64,000 nt of DNA from Pelomonas margarita (GTDB lineage: Bacteria > Pseudomonadota > Gammaproteobacteria > Burkholderiales > Burkholderiaceae_C). The position numbers and the translations under genes were made by a program. Location of the stretch: positions 261,712 to 325,711 of the forward strand of contig NZ_JBIGHW010000006.1 in NCBI RefSeq assembly GCF_043555875.1, in the 5' to 3' direction. Positions 8,238-17,148 of the stretch are shown here, piece by piece (position 1 is the stretch's first letter; the number at the start of each line of letters is the position of its first letter). The notes beneath the pieces are model-generated. The model was not told the origin of the DNA. It did no database searches and saw only the letters and a program-made list of their open reading frames with translations.

Positions 8238-8810
8238 TTGGAAGCATTCCTCGTGTCCACGGGCATCGTCGCGCTCGGTGAAATGGGCGACAAGACACAG
8301 TTGCTGGCCATGGTGCTGGCCGCCACCTTCCGCCGACCGCTGCCCATCTTGCTGGGCATCTTCGTGGCCACAGTGCTCAACCATGCCGCCGCCGGCCTGC
8401 TGGGCGGCTGGGTGGCCCAGGCGCTGGGGCCGGACGTGCTGCGCTGGGTCGTCGGCCTGTCTTTCATCGCAATGGCCGGCTGGATGCTGATCCCCGACAA
8501 GCTGGACGACGACGAGGCCCAGCGCGGTCGGCGCTTCGGCGTGTTCGGCACGACCGTGATCGCCTTCTTCCTCGCGGAGATGGGCGACAAGACCCAAATC
8601 GCCACCGTCGCGCTGGCGGCCCGCTACACCGAGGTGGTGCAGGTGGTGCTTGGCACCACGCTGGGCATGATGCTGGCGAACGCGCCCGCCGTCTTCCTTG
8701 GCGACCGCATCGCAAAGCGCGTCTCCATGCCGCTGGTCCATGGCATCGCGGCGGCCATCTTCGCGGTGCTGGGCGTGCTGACGCTGCTCAACGTCGGCCA
8801 GTTGTTCTGA
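8238..8810 (+). CDS. TMEM165/GDT1 family (UPF0016) manganese exporter
   Basis: A 190-residue membrane protein made of two homologous halves, each with the family signature E-x-G-D-K-T (EMGDKTQLLAM and EMGDKTQIATV) that lines the cation site. About six membrane segments are expected. Bacterial members export Mn2+ and are usually controlled by the yybP-ykoY riboswitch found here. The start is a TTG with a GGAG ribosome-binding site 7 bases upstream. It yields (M)EAFLVSTGIVALGEMGDKT, the normal beginning of this family. The frame is open further upstream but overlaps the riboswitch. Confidence 0.9.
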   Translation: MEAFLVSTGIVALGEMGDKTQLLAMVLAATFRRPLPILLGIFVATVLNHAAAGLLGGWVAQALGPDVLRWVVGLSFIAMAGWMLIPDKLDDDEAQRGRRFGVFGTTVIAFFLAEMGDKTQIATVALAARYTEVVQVVLGTTLGMMLANAPAVFLGDRIAKRVSMPLVHGIAAAIFAVLGVLTLLNVGQLF

Positions 8811-8826
8811 CCCTCGCGCCTGCGCG

Positions 8827-9822
8827 TCAGGCGCTCAGCACGGCCTGGCAGTCCGCCGGCAAAGGCGCCTCGCAGGTCACCGTCTCACCGGTGGCCGGAT
8901 GCTGGAAAGTCAGCCGTCGTGCATGCAGGAACATGCGGTCGAACTTGGCCGCCCCGCGGGCCAGCTCGCGGTTCTTGTCGAAGTCGCCGTACTTCGGGTC
9001 GCCCACGATGGCGTGGCCGGCCTGCTGCAGGTGCACGCGGATCTGGTGCGTGCGGCCGGTCTTGATGGTCACGTCCAGCAGGCTGAAGCGCGGCGTCTTC
9101 TGCATGACCTTGACGAGGCTGATGGACCGCTTGGCGTCCGCCTCGTCCGCCGTGCCGGGGCGCACCCAGCGCTCGCCGTCGCTGCCGATGAACTTCACCA
9201 GCGGCACGTCGATGACCTTGAGCTTGGCCGGCCAGTCCCCCCACACCAAGGCGGCATAGGTCTTGCCGGTCTCGCGCTCACGCAACTGGTCCTGCAGGTT
9301 CACGAGCGCGCTGCGCTTCTTGGCGATCATCAGGAGGCCGGAGGTTTCCTTGTCCAGGCGGTGGACGAGCTCCAGGAACTTGGCCGTGGGCCGTGCGCGG
9401 CGCAGCGCCTCGATGACGCCATAGCTGACACCCGAGCCGCCATGCACGGCAACGCCGGCGGGCTTGTCGATGACGAGCAGGTGCTCGTCCTCGAACACGA
9501 CCGGGAACTCGCGCGCCGGCGCGGCGGGCGCGGCCGCCTTCTCTGGCACCCGCACCGGCGGAATGCGCACCTCGTCGCCAAGTTCCAGCCGCGTGTCGGC
9601 CTGCGCGCGACCCTTGTTCACGCGCACCTCACCGGCGCGGATGACACGGTAGACATGCGTCTTGGGCACGCCTTTCAGCTCGCGCAGCAAGAAGTTGTCC
9701 AGCCGCTGGCCGGCCGATCCCTCGTCCACGATGACCCGTCTGACCACGGGTTTGTCCGTACCCTGGGCGGCTGTCAACCCCGTGGCCGGGGCCGCAGGGC
9801 CTGCCCCTATAATCCTTTTCAC
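8827..9822 (-). CDS. rluC: 23S rRNA pseudouridine synthase RluC
   Basis: A roughly 331-residue RluA-family pseudouridine synthase that in E. coli modifies 23S rRNA at positions 955, 2504 and 2580. An S4 RNA-binding domain comes first (AGQRLDNFLLRELKGVPK...VRVNKGRAQ). The catalytic domain follows, with ELVHRLDKETSGLL (catalytic Asp in HRLD) and GRTHQIRVHL. The start is uncertain: the only starts near the S4 domain are tandem GTG codons at 9825 and 9822, without a clear ribosome-binding site. The open frame continues to 10014 without support. The gene is divergent from rne, a conserved pairing in proteobacteria, and converges on the GDT1 gene with a 16-base gap. Confidence 0.88.
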   Translation of the reverse strand: MKRIIGAGPAAPATGLTAAQGTDKPVVRRVIVDEGSAGQRLDNFLLRELKGVPKTHVYRVIRAGEVRVNKGRAQADTRLELGDEVRIPPVRVPEKAAAPAAPAREFPVVFEDEHLLVIDKPAGVAVHGGSGVSYGVIEALRRARPTAKFLELVHRLDKETSGLLMIAKKRSALVNLQDQLRERETGKTYAALVWGDWPAKLKVIDVPLVKFIGSDGERWVRPGTADEADAKRSISLVKVMQKTPRFSLLDVTIKTGRTHQIRVHLQQAGHAIVGDPKYGDFDKNRELARGAAKFDRMFLHARRLTFQHPATGETVTCEAPLPADCQAVLSA

Positions 9823-10402
9823 CACGTTGCTGCCGTAAGTGTTTGATTTTTTTGATTTTAGCGGCGACAACGCGGGGCCCGGCGGGTTTGCCCACGGGTC
9901 ACAAACAGGCGATGCAACGCATCCTGAAGCCGGCAGGCAGCTTCCCCAAGTGAAGCAGCGGTCGGCGGCGCGGTGCGGCAGAGCGATGACACACGGAACC
10001 CTCCGGCCCCTCAACCAGGGCCCGGTGGCCAGACAAGGTTTTCACGGCGCGAGAGCGCGCGGTTCACACCGCAACAGCTCGCGCCAGCGTCCAGCAGTCC
10101 TTCGCGGATGAGCCCTTCCCTCCCCCTCCCGCTGCGCCCCGCCGCGCGACCCCAGCCAGAAGCTGCGGTGGTCGTGCGCTCCGGCGCGCTTGCATGCGGC
10201 CGGGTCGAGACAGGGCACGCCCGAGAGGTGACGGCCCGGTCGCATGCGCCAACGCTGCTCGGCGTCTGACCTCCGTCAGAAACCCGAGCGGTCCAGGGCA
10301 CTCCTTCCACGGTTCCACGCTGTCGCTCGTGCGTCTTGAACGCCACCTCCGGGTGGCATGACGTGGCGCGCTCCCACACGGGGCGCGCGAAGGAGTGATG
10401 AC
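9823..10402 (+). promoter_or_regulatory. rluC/rne divergent region and long rne leader
   Basis: No convincing gene lies in these 580 bases. A TATAAT hexamer on the plus strand at 9808-9813 could be a -10 box for rne, but no good -35 is seen 16-18 bases upstream. Two perfect hairpins occur near the rne end: TCTGAC-CTCC-GTCAGA at 10265-10280, and GCCACC-TCCG-GGTGGC at 10342-10357, whose loop is a stable UNCG type. A long structured rne leader recalls the autoregulatory 5' UTR of E. coli rne, but no homology is claimed. The region ends with AAGGAG 7 bases before the rne ATG. Confidence 0.5.
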
Positions 10403-13306
10403 ATGAAACGCATGCTGATCAATGCGACGCAGCCGGAAGAGCGGCGCCTCGCCATCGTTGACGGGCAAAAGCTGCTGGACTTCGAGACCGAAATCGAAGG
10501 CCGCGAACAGCGCAAGGGCAACATCTACAAGGCCGTCGTGACACGCGTCGAGCCGTCGCTCGAAGCCTGCTTCGTCGACTACGGCGAGGACCGCCACGGC
10601 TTTCTGCCGTTCAAGGAAATCTCGCGCCAGTTCTTCCGCGAAGGCACCGACGTCAAGAACGCGACCATCAAGGACGCGATCAAGGAAGGCCAGGAACTGC
10701 TGGTCCAGGTCGAGAAGGAAGAGCGCGGCAACAAGGGCGCAGCGCTGACGACCTTCGTGTCGCTGGCCGGCCGCTACCTGGTGCTGATGCCCAACAACCC
10801 GCGCGGCGGCGGCGTGTCGCGCCGCATCGAGGGCGAGGACCGCGAGGAGCTCAAGGAGAACCTCGACCAGCTCGAGTACCCCAAGGGCATGTCCCTGATC
10901 GCCCGCACCGCCGGCATCGGCCGCTCGGCGCCGGAGCTGCAGTGGGACTTGAACTACATGCTCAAGCTGTGGACCGCGATCGACGACGCGGCCAAGGGCG
11001 GCAAGGGTGCCTACCTGATCTACCAGGAATCCAGCCTGGTGATCCGCGCGATCCGCGACTACTTCACCGCTGACATCGGTGAGATCCTGATCGACACGGA
11101 CGACCTGTTCGAGCAGGCCCACCAGTTCATGAACCACGTGATGCCCGACCAGGGCCATCGCGTGAAGCGCTACCGTGACGACGCGCCGCTGTTCAGCCGC
11201 TTCCAGATCGAGCACCAGATCGAGACGGCCCACAGCCGCACGGTGAACCTGCCCTCAGGCGGCGCCATCGTCATCGACCACACCGAAGCGCTGGTGTCCG
11301 TCGACGTGAACTCGGCGCGCGCCACCCGTGGCGGCGACATCGAGGAAACCGCGACCCGCACCAACCTCGAAGCGGCCGATGAGATCGCCCGCCAGATGCG
11401 TCTGCGCGACCTGGGCGGCCTGATCGTCGTCGACTTCATCGACATGGAGGAGAGCAAGAACCGCCGTGACGTGGAACAGCGCCTGCGCGATGCGCTGCGC
11501 AACGACCGCGCCCGCGTGCAGTTCGCCTCCATCAGCAAGTTCGGCCTGCTGGAAATGAGCCGCCAGCGCCTGCGCCCGGCGCTGTCCGAGGGCAACCACA
11601 TCACCTGCCCGCGCTGCAACGGCACCGGCCACATCCGCGACACCGAGTCCTCGGCGCTGCAGATCCTGCGCATGGTCCAGGAAGAGGCGATGAAGGACAA
11701 CACCGCCGCCGTGCACGTGCAGGTGCCGGTGGAGGTCACGTCCTTCCTGCTGAACGAGAAGCGCACCGAGATCACCAAGATCGAGCTGAAGCAGCGCGTG
11801 ACCGTGCTGCTGGTGCCCAACAAGCACCTCGAGACGCCGAACTACAAGCTGGAGCGCCTGCGCCACGACGATCCGCGCCTGGAGAACCTGCAGGCCAGCT
11901 ACACGATGATCGAGGAGCCGACCGACGAGGTGGGCATCACGCGTCGTGGCGACGTCGAGAAGAAGAACAAGCAGGAACCGGTGATCAAGGGCATCCTGCC
12001 CGAGCAGCCAGCTCCCGTGGCCGCACCGGCCCCGGTCGTGGCACCGCCGCCGCCGGCACCGGCACCGGCGCCCGTTGTGGCCGCCCCGGCGCCCAAGGGC
12101 TTCTTCAGCCGCCTGTTCAGCTTCTTCAGCGGTGGCGACTCCGCCGCCCCCGCGCCTGCACCGGCGGCCGAAGCGCCGGCACCGGCAGCTGCCACCACGG
12201 GCGACAAGCCCAAGCGTGAAGGTGGCCGCGATGGCCGCCGCGACGGTCGCCGTGGTGAACGTGGTGAACGTGGCCAGGGTGGCCAGGGTGGCCGCCGCGA
12301 CGGCAAGCCGCAGGAAGCCCGCGGTGAGCGCACCGAACGAGGTGACCGTCCGGAGCGTGGCGATCGCAAGCCGCGCGCCGAAGGCGGCGACAAGCCCGAA
12401 CAGCAGCAGCAGCAACGCGCCGAGCGCGGCGAGCGCCAGGAACGCGGCGAGCGCGGTGAGCGTGGCGAACGCCGCCCGCGCGGCGAGCGCCAGGACAAGG
12501 CGCCGGTCGAGGCCGCGCTGCCCGTGGCCGCGCAGCTGACCGACGAGCAGGCCGCCCTGCATGACGCGCCGCCCGCCTTCGTCGACAGCCAGGCCGAAGC
12601 CGGCCTGCCGCCCACCGGCGACACGCCGGCCGGCGAGGAGCGCCAGGGCCGCGGCCGCCGCCGCCGCCGTGGTGGCCGCGACCGTGGTGACGAGCAGGCC
12701 ACCGGCGCCGAAGGCAGCGTGGACGCTGGCGCCGAGGTGCCGGCCGAAGCCGCCAGCCCTGTCGAGACCAGCGCCGACGCCGTCGATGCTGCCCCGGCCG
12801 CCGAGGGCGACGACACCGGCGAAGGCCAGGCCCGCGAAAGCCGCCGCCGCGGTGGCCGCAATCGCAACCGCAACCGCCGCGAGGAAGGCGCTGCCGACGG
12901 CCAGGAAACCCCGGTCGACGAGCAGGCCGCTGCCCCGGTGCAGGGCTCGCTGATCGAGACCGCCATGGCCAGCGCCGACGTCGCACCGGCACCGGCCCCA
13001 GTCGACGTGATCGCCCCGCCGCCGCCGGCCCCCGAGCCGACGCCGGCACCGGCGCCCGCACCAGTCGCGGCAGCCTTCCAGCTGCCCATGGGCGAGCTGC
13101 AGGCCATCGCCGAAGGGGCCGGCCTGCAATGGGTCAACTCCGACGCCGACAAGATCGCCGCCGCCCAGGCCGCCATCGCCGCCGAGCCGGCCCCCGCGCC
13201 GCTGGGCCGCGAGCCGGCGCCGGTGGTCATCGTCGACGAGGGCCCGCTGGTGCTCGTCGAGACGCGCAAGGACCTCAGCCAGGTAAAGCTGCCCTTCGAG
13301 GCCTGA
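10403..13306 (+). CDS. rne: Ribonuclease E
   Basis: A 967-residue endoribonuclease that starts mRNA decay and processes stable RNAs. The S1 domain is at about residues 35-125 (GNIYKAVVTRVEPSLEACFVDYGEDRHGFLPF). The catalytic metal-binding aspartates lie in VSVDVNSARATRG and GGLIVVDFIDM. The zinc-link is CPRCNGTG. From about residue 535 the protein is a long disordered scaffold with Ala/Pro stretches alternating with Arg/Gly/Glu-rich RNA-binding blocks. It ends in a tail (LVLVETRKDLSQVKLPFEA) that resembles other betaproteobacterial RNase E proteins. A strong AAGGAG precedes the ATG, and a terminator follows. Confidence 0.97.
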   Translation: MKRMLINATQPEERRLAIVDGQKLLDFETEIEGREQRKGNIYKAVVTRVEPSLEACFVDYGEDRHGFLPFKEISRQFFREGTDVKNATIKDAIKEGQELLVQVEKEERGNKGAALTTFVSLAGRYLVLMPNNPRGGGVSRRIEGEDREELKENLDQLEYPKGMSLIARTAGIGRSAPELQWDLNYMLKLWTAIDDAAKGGKGAYLIYQESSLVIRAIRDYFTADIGEILIDTDDLFEQAHQFMNHVMPDQGHRVKRYRDDAPLFSRFQIEHQIETAHSRTVNLPSGGAIVIDHTEALVSVDVNSARATRGGDIEETATRTNLEAADEIARQMRLRDLGGLIVVDFIDMEESKNRRDVEQRLRDALRNDRARVQFASISKFGLLEMSRQRLRPALSEGNHITCPRCNGTGHIRDTESSALQILRMVQEEAMKDNTAAVHVQVPVEVTSFLLNEKRTEITKIELKQRVTVLLVPNKHLETPNYKLERLRHDDPRLENLQASYTMIEEPTDEVGITRRGDVEKKNKQEPVIKGILPEQPAPVAAPAPVVAPPPPAPAPAPVVAAPAPKGFFSRLFSFFSGGDSAAPAPAPAAEAPAPAAATTGDKPKREGGRDGRRDGRRGERGERGQGGQGGRRDGKPQEARGERTERGDRPERGDRKPRAEGGDKPEQQQQQRAERGERQERGERGERGERRPRGERQDKAPVEAALPVAAQLTDEQAALHDAPPAFVDSQAEAGLPPTGDTPAGEERQGRGRRRRRGGRDRGDEQATGAEGSVDAGAEVPAEAASPVETSADAVDAAPAAEGDDTGEGQARESRRRGGRNRNRNRREEGAADGQETPVDEQAAAPVQGSLIETAMASADVAPAPAPVDVIAPPPPAPEPTPAPAPAPVAAAFQLPMGELQAIAEGAGLQWVNSDADKIAAAQAAIAAEPAPAPLGREPAPVVIVDEGPLVLVETRKDLSQVKLPFEA

Positions 13307-13340
13307 TCTCCGCCTGACCCCGGGTTCCTGACCCACCCCG

Positions 13341-13376
13341 AACGCCGCCGGCCACAAGCCGCGCGGCGTTTCTCTT
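13341..13376 (+). terminator. Terminator after rne
   Basis: Stem AACGCCGC (13341-13348) with GCGGCGTT (13363-13370), followed by TCTCTT. It lies about 35 bases after the rne stop. Confidence 0.75.
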
Positions 13377-13396
13377 AGCCCTCACCCCAGGCCACC

Positions 13397-14944
13397 ATGA
13401 CGACACACAACGTCAGCGCCGGCGCCGCACCCGCGGCCAAGATGCCGCCGCAGATCCCCTACATCATCGGCAACGAAGGCTGCGAGCGCTTCAGCTTTTA
13501 CGGCATGCGCAACATCCTGACGGTGTTCATGATGACCAGCCTGCTGCTGGCCATCCCCGAGGAACACCGCCGCGCCGAGGCCAAGGAGGTGTTCCACACC
13601 TTCGTCATCGGCGTGTACTTCTTCCCGCTGCTGGGTGGCTGGCTGGCCGACCGCTTCTTCGGCAAGTACCCGACCATCTTCTGGCTCAGCCTCGTCTACT
13701 GCGCGGGCCACGCCTGCCTGGCGATCTTCGAGAACAACATCCGCGGCTTCTACTTCGGCCTGTTCCTGATCTCGCTGGGCTCGGGCGGCATCAAGCCGCT
13801 GGTCACCAGCTTCGTCGGCGACCAGTTCGACAAGAGCAACCGGTCGCTCGCGCAGAAGGTGTACGACGCCTTCTACTGGATCATCAACTTCGGCAGCTTC
13901 TTTGCGTCGCTGCTGATGCCGGTGATGCTCAAGGAATTCGGCGCCAGCGTGGCCTTCGGCCTGCCGGGCATCCTGATGGGCCTGGCCACGCTGATCCTGT
14001 GGAGCGGCCGCAAGAAGTACGTTCACCAGCCGGCGCGCGGTGCCAACCCGCACAGCTTCCTGTGGGTGGTGTGGACGGCACTGAAGTCCGGCGGGCTGGG
14101 CATGGCCGTGGCCGCGCTGGGCCTGCTGGGCGCGGCCATGAGCCTGAGCCGCATGGGCTCGCTGGGCATCGTGGCCTCGGTGTGCCTGGCGCTGGTGCTG
14201 GTGATGGGCTTCGGCGGCGCCGGCGCCTGGCTGCAGCTGGACCGCGCCCGCGGCCACCACCCTGACGAGGCGGTGGACGGCGTGCGCTCGGTGCTGCGCG
14301 TGCTGGTGCTGTTTGCGCTCGTCACGCCGTTCTGGTCGCTGTTCGACCAGAAGGCATCGACCTGGGTGCTGCAGGCCGACCAGATGACCAAGCCCGCGTG
14401 GTTCCAGTCCTCCATGATGCAGGCGCTGAACCCGCTGCTGGTGATGATCCTCATTCCGTTCAACAACCTGGTGCTCTACCCGCTGCTGGAGCGTGTCGGC
14501 CTGCGCGTGACGCCGCTGCGCCGCATGGGCGCGGGCATCGCGCTGGCGGGCTTTGCGTGGATTGCCGCCGGCATGCTGCAGCTGTGGATGGACGCGGGCG
14601 ACGCGGTCAGCATCGTCTGGCAGGTGCTGCCCTATGCGCTGCTGACGCTGGGCGAGGTGCTGGTGTCGGCCACCGGCCTGGAGTTCGCGTACAGCCAGGC
14701 GCCGCAGTCCATGAAGGGCACCATCATGGCGTTCTGGAGCCTGTCGGTGACGGTGGGCAACCTGTGGGTGCTGCTGTCCAACGTCAGCATCAAGAGCCCG
14801 CAGGCGCTTTCCGCAATCCAGTCCACCGGCTACAGCGAGACGGCCTGCCTGATGTTCTTCTTCGCCGGCTTCGCGCTGCTGGCGGCGCTGCTGTTCGCGC
14901 TGGTGGCGCGGCGCTACCCGATGTTGAACAACTACCGCGATTGA
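13397..14944 (+). CDS. POT/PTR2-family proton-coupled peptide transporter
   Basis: A 515-residue membrane protein of the POT branch of the MFS, which imports di- and tripeptides with protons. The first segment has the diagnostic E-x-x-E-R-F motif (GNEGCERFSFYGMRNIL). Next come GGWLADRFFGKYPTI and GSGGIKPLVTSFVGDQF, the PTR2 signature, and later ATGLEFAYSQAPQSMKG. About 13-14 membrane segments are predicted, with extra helices in the middle. It is monocistronic, bounded by terminators on both sides. Confidence 0.92.
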   Translation: MTTHNVSAGAAPAAKMPPQIPYIIGNEGCERFSFYGMRNILTVFMMTSLLLAIPEEHRRAEAKEVFHTFVIGVYFFPLLGGWLADRFFGKYPTIFWLSLVYCAGHACLAIFENNIRGFYFGLFLISLGSGGIKPLVTSFVGDQFDKSNRSLAQKVYDAFYWIINFGSFFASLLMPVMLKEFGASVAFGLPGILMGLATLILWSGRKKYVHQPARGANPHSFLWVVWTALKSGGLGMAVAALGLLGAAMSLSRMGSLGIVASVCLALVLVMGFGGAGAWLQLDRARGHHPDEAVDGVRSVLRVLVLFALVTPFWSLFDQKASTWVLQADQMTKPAWFQSSMMQALNPLLVMILIPFNNLVLYPLLERVGLRVTPLRRMGAGIALAGFAWIAAGMLQLWMDAGDAVSIVWQVLPYALLTLGEVLVSATGLEFAYSQAPQSMKGTIMAFWSLSVTVGNLWVLLSNVSIKSPQALSAIQSTGYSETACLMFFFAGFALLAALLFALVARRYPMLNNYRD

Positions 14945-15004
14945 GGCGCGCGGGGTGAAATTCCCCACGCTGCGCGCGCGCCGCGACAGCGCTGCACCCC
15001 TACG

Positions 15005-15040
15005 ATGCCGCCCGGCTGCCAGCCCGGCGGCATTTTTTTT
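15005..15040 (+). terminator. Intrinsic terminator after the peptide transporter
   Basis: Stem ATGCCGCC (15005-15012) with GGCGGCAT (15026-15033), followed by a run of eight T residues. It lies 60 bases after the stop. Its presence argues against the ATG at 15005 as a start for the next gene. Confidence 0.92.
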
Positions 15041-15061
15041 CTTGGCCAGCCCGACCGCGCC

Positions 15062-16741
15062 ATGAGCGACCCTCGCCCGCACCGCCCCTACATCGACCCC
15101 ACCTCGGCCGCGGCCGACCAGGAGGCCGCCCGCGCGCCCGAGCCGGTGGCGTCCTGGCAGCAGGCCTCGGCCCGCCCCCGCCCGGCACCAGGCCCGCGGC
15201 GCCCCCGCGTGGCACCGCCTGCCAGCAGCGGCGGCAGCTACATTGCCCGCCACTGGGCCGGCGAGATGAGCCTGGTGCGCAGCTACTGGGTCAACCACCT
15301 GCTCGTGGCCGCGCCATTGGCCCTGCTGCTGACCGGGCTGATGACCTGGATCAGCGTCAAGGGCGAGTCGCTGCAGGTCAGCGCCATCGCGCTGCTGGCG
15401 GTGTTGCCGCTGCTGCTGGCGCTGGACGTGTGGTGCATCGTCGGCGCCTGGCGCTCGGCCACGAACTACCTGCGCGACCAGGGCTCCGCGCTGTGGGGCT
15501 GGCTGGCGCGCATCACGCTGATCCTGGGCACGCTGCAGCTGGCCGCGTCGGTGCTGCTGGGCGTGCTGCCCAGCCTGGGCAGCTATTGGCAGATGGCACG
15601 CGGCATCGACCCCATCGGCCACGCCACGCTGAGCCTGTCGCCCGACGGCCGCAGCCTGCGGCTGGACGGCGCCATCGGCATGGGCGACGCCCGGCGGCTG
15701 CGCACCTTGCTGCAGAGCGATGACGCCCGCAGGCTCAAGCGCTTGGAGCTGGTCTCGCCCGGCGGCCGCCTGCACGAAGCGGAGCAGATGGCCACGACGC
15801 TGAAGGCCAGCGGCCATGACGTGCGGGCCGTCGGCACCTGCGCCAGCGCCTGCACGGTGGTGTTCCTGGCCGGCAAGTCGCGCCAGCTGACGCCAGGCGC
15901 GCGGCTGGGCTTCCACCGCGCGTCCACAGGCACCTACAACCCCGTCTTCGAAGAGCTGGCCAACCAGAAGCTCGCAGCCACCTACCGCAGCCTGGGCCTG
16001 CCCGAGACCATGATCGACCGGACGCTGGACACGCCGTCGCGCAGCATGTGGTTCGTGCCGCGCGAGGAGCTGATTGCGCACGCCCTGATCGCGCCGCTGC
16101 CGCAGACGCTGGCCATCTCGCTGCCCCCGGCGGGCAAGGCCAGCCTCCCCGACATTGACGATGCGCTGCGCCTGCACCCCGTGTGGGACGCGCTGGACCG
16201 CCACATGCCGGGCTTCATCGACACCGTGGCCCGGCGCATGTGGGCCGCCCACCAGGCCGGCGCACCCGACGACGACGTGCAGGCCGCCGCCCTGCCCCCG
16301 CTGGCCGAGAAGATGCCGGCGCTGATCGCCAGCGCCGGCCCGCAGGCACGGCGGCGTTATGTGCAGCTGGCGGCCGACCAACTGCGCGCCCTGAAAGCCA
16401 CGCCGGCCTGCCGCGGGCTGCTGCAGGGCCATCTCGCGGTACGCCGCCAGCTGCCGACGGCGCTGCAGATCCGCGAAACCGAATGGCTGATGGACGCCAC
16501 CAACGCACCGCCGCCACGCTGGCTGCCCAAGCCGGCCAGTGCACTGGAGATCGAGGTGCTGGACCGCTCCGTGGGCCGCGCGGCGCTGGGCGCGCTGTCG
16601 CAGCTGTGGACTGACGCGCCCGACCCCGCCGGCACCGGCCCGGCCTGCGAGCCTGTCATCGCGGTGCTGGACCGCTTTGCCAGCCAGCCCCCGGCGCGCC
16701 GCGAGCTGGCCGAGCGGCTAGCCTTCCAGCCGCGGCGCTGA
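15062..16741 (+). CDS. Membrane protein with ClpP/SppA-like periplasmic domain (COG3904-like)
   Basis: A 559-residue protein. A Pro/Arg-rich cytoplasmic N-terminus of about 75 residues precedes three or so membrane segments (LLVAAPLALLLTGLMTW; ALLAVLPLLLALDVWCIVGAW; ITLILGTLQLAASVLLGV). A ClpP/crotonase-like domain follows: LELVSPGGRLHEAEQMA, then VGTCASACTVVFLAG with the candidate nucleophile Ser in the S14-like position, then LGFHRAS with a candidate His. The last 200 residues are helical and not recognised. The family is a predicted periplasmic serine protease of unknown substrate. The ATG at 15062 is chosen because the frame further upstream runs through a terminator. Confidence 0.72.
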   Translation: MSDPRPHRPYIDPTSAAADQEAARAPEPVASWQQASARPRPAPGPRRPRVAPPASSGGSYIARHWAGEMSLVRSYWVNHLLVAAPLALLLTGLMTWISVKGESLQVSAIALLAVLPLLLALDVWCIVGAWRSATNYLRDQGSALWGWLARITLILGTLQLAASVLLGVLPSLGSYWQMARGIDPIGHATLSLSPDGRSLRLDGAIGMGDARRLRTLLQSDDARRLKRLELVSPGGRLHEAEQMATTLKASGHDVRAVGTCASACTVVFLAGKSRQLTPGARLGFHRASTGTYNPVFEELANQKLAATYRSLGLPETMIDRTLDTPSRSMWFVPREELIAHALIAPLPQTLAISLPPAGKASLPDIDDALRLHPVWDALDRHMPGFIDTVARRMWAAHQAGAPDDDVQAAALPPLAEKMPALIASAGPQARRRYVQLAADQLRALKATPACRGLLQGHLAVRRQLPTALQIRETEWLMDATNAPPPRWLPKPASALEIEVLDRSVGRAALGALSQLWTDAPDPAGTGPACEPVIAVLDRFASQPPARRELAERLAFQPRR

Positions 16742-16752
16742 GCGCCGCTGCG

Positions 16753-17148
16753 TCAGGGCCGTCGCTCGACGACGACAAAGGCAACGGCATAGTCCTGCTC
16801 GTCGCTGACCGTCACATGGGCGCTCAGTCCCTGCGCATCGAACCACGCGGCCAGCTCCCCGTGCAGGGCCACCTCGGGCTTGCCGCTGCTCGCCTTGACG
16901 ACCTCCATGGCCCGCCAGGTCATGGGCATGCGCATGCCCATCCCGATGGCCTTGGAGAAGGCCTCCTTGGCCGCGAAGCGCGTGGCCAGGTAAGCCACGC
17001 CGCGCGCCGGCACGCTGGCATGGCGCTCACGGAATACGGCCATCTCGTGCGGGCCGAGCACCTTGTCGGCGAAGCGCTCGCCGCGCCGTGCCAGCGTGTC
17101 GCGGATGCGGCGGATGTCGCAGATGTCGGTGCCGATGCCGTAGATCAT
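16753..17148 (-). CDS. acpS: Holo-[acyl-carrier-protein] synthase
   Basis: A 131-residue 4'-phosphopantetheinyl transferase that moves the phosphopantetheine arm of CoA to the serine of ACP. It shows the family motifs GIGTDICDIRRI (metal-binding Asp) and ATRFAAKEAFSKAIG (catalytic Glu and Lys). Its stop is 12 bases from the end of the convergent membrane-protein gene, and its start overlaps the GNAT stop by 4 bases. The target ACP is encoded in the same array at 29.1 kb. This is the last gene of the pdxJ end of the large minus-strand cluster. Confidence 0.95.
   Translation of the reverse strand: MIYGIGTDICDIRRIRDTLARRGERFADKVLGPHEMAVFRERHASVPARGVAYLATRFAAKEAFSKAIGMGMRMPMTWRAMEVVKASSGKPEVALHGELAAWFDAQGLSAHVTVSDEQDYAVAFVVVERRP

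Noticed and set aside
9808..9813. TATAAT as a confident rne promoter
   Set aside because: The hexamer is perfect but no acceptable -35 element is found at normal spacing, and it lies at the start of rluC. Mentioned only as a weak possibility.
11255..13357. Minus-strand 700-codon open frame opposite rne
   Set aside because: Low-complexity antisense of the repetitive RNase E scaffold; no ribosome-binding site or family match.
13382..16432. Very long minus-strand open frame (1016 codons) opposite the peptide transporter and the ClpP-like gene
   Set aside because: It is antisense to two well-supported genes, has low-complexity Gln/Arg/His/Ala composition and matches no family. It is an effect of high GC content.
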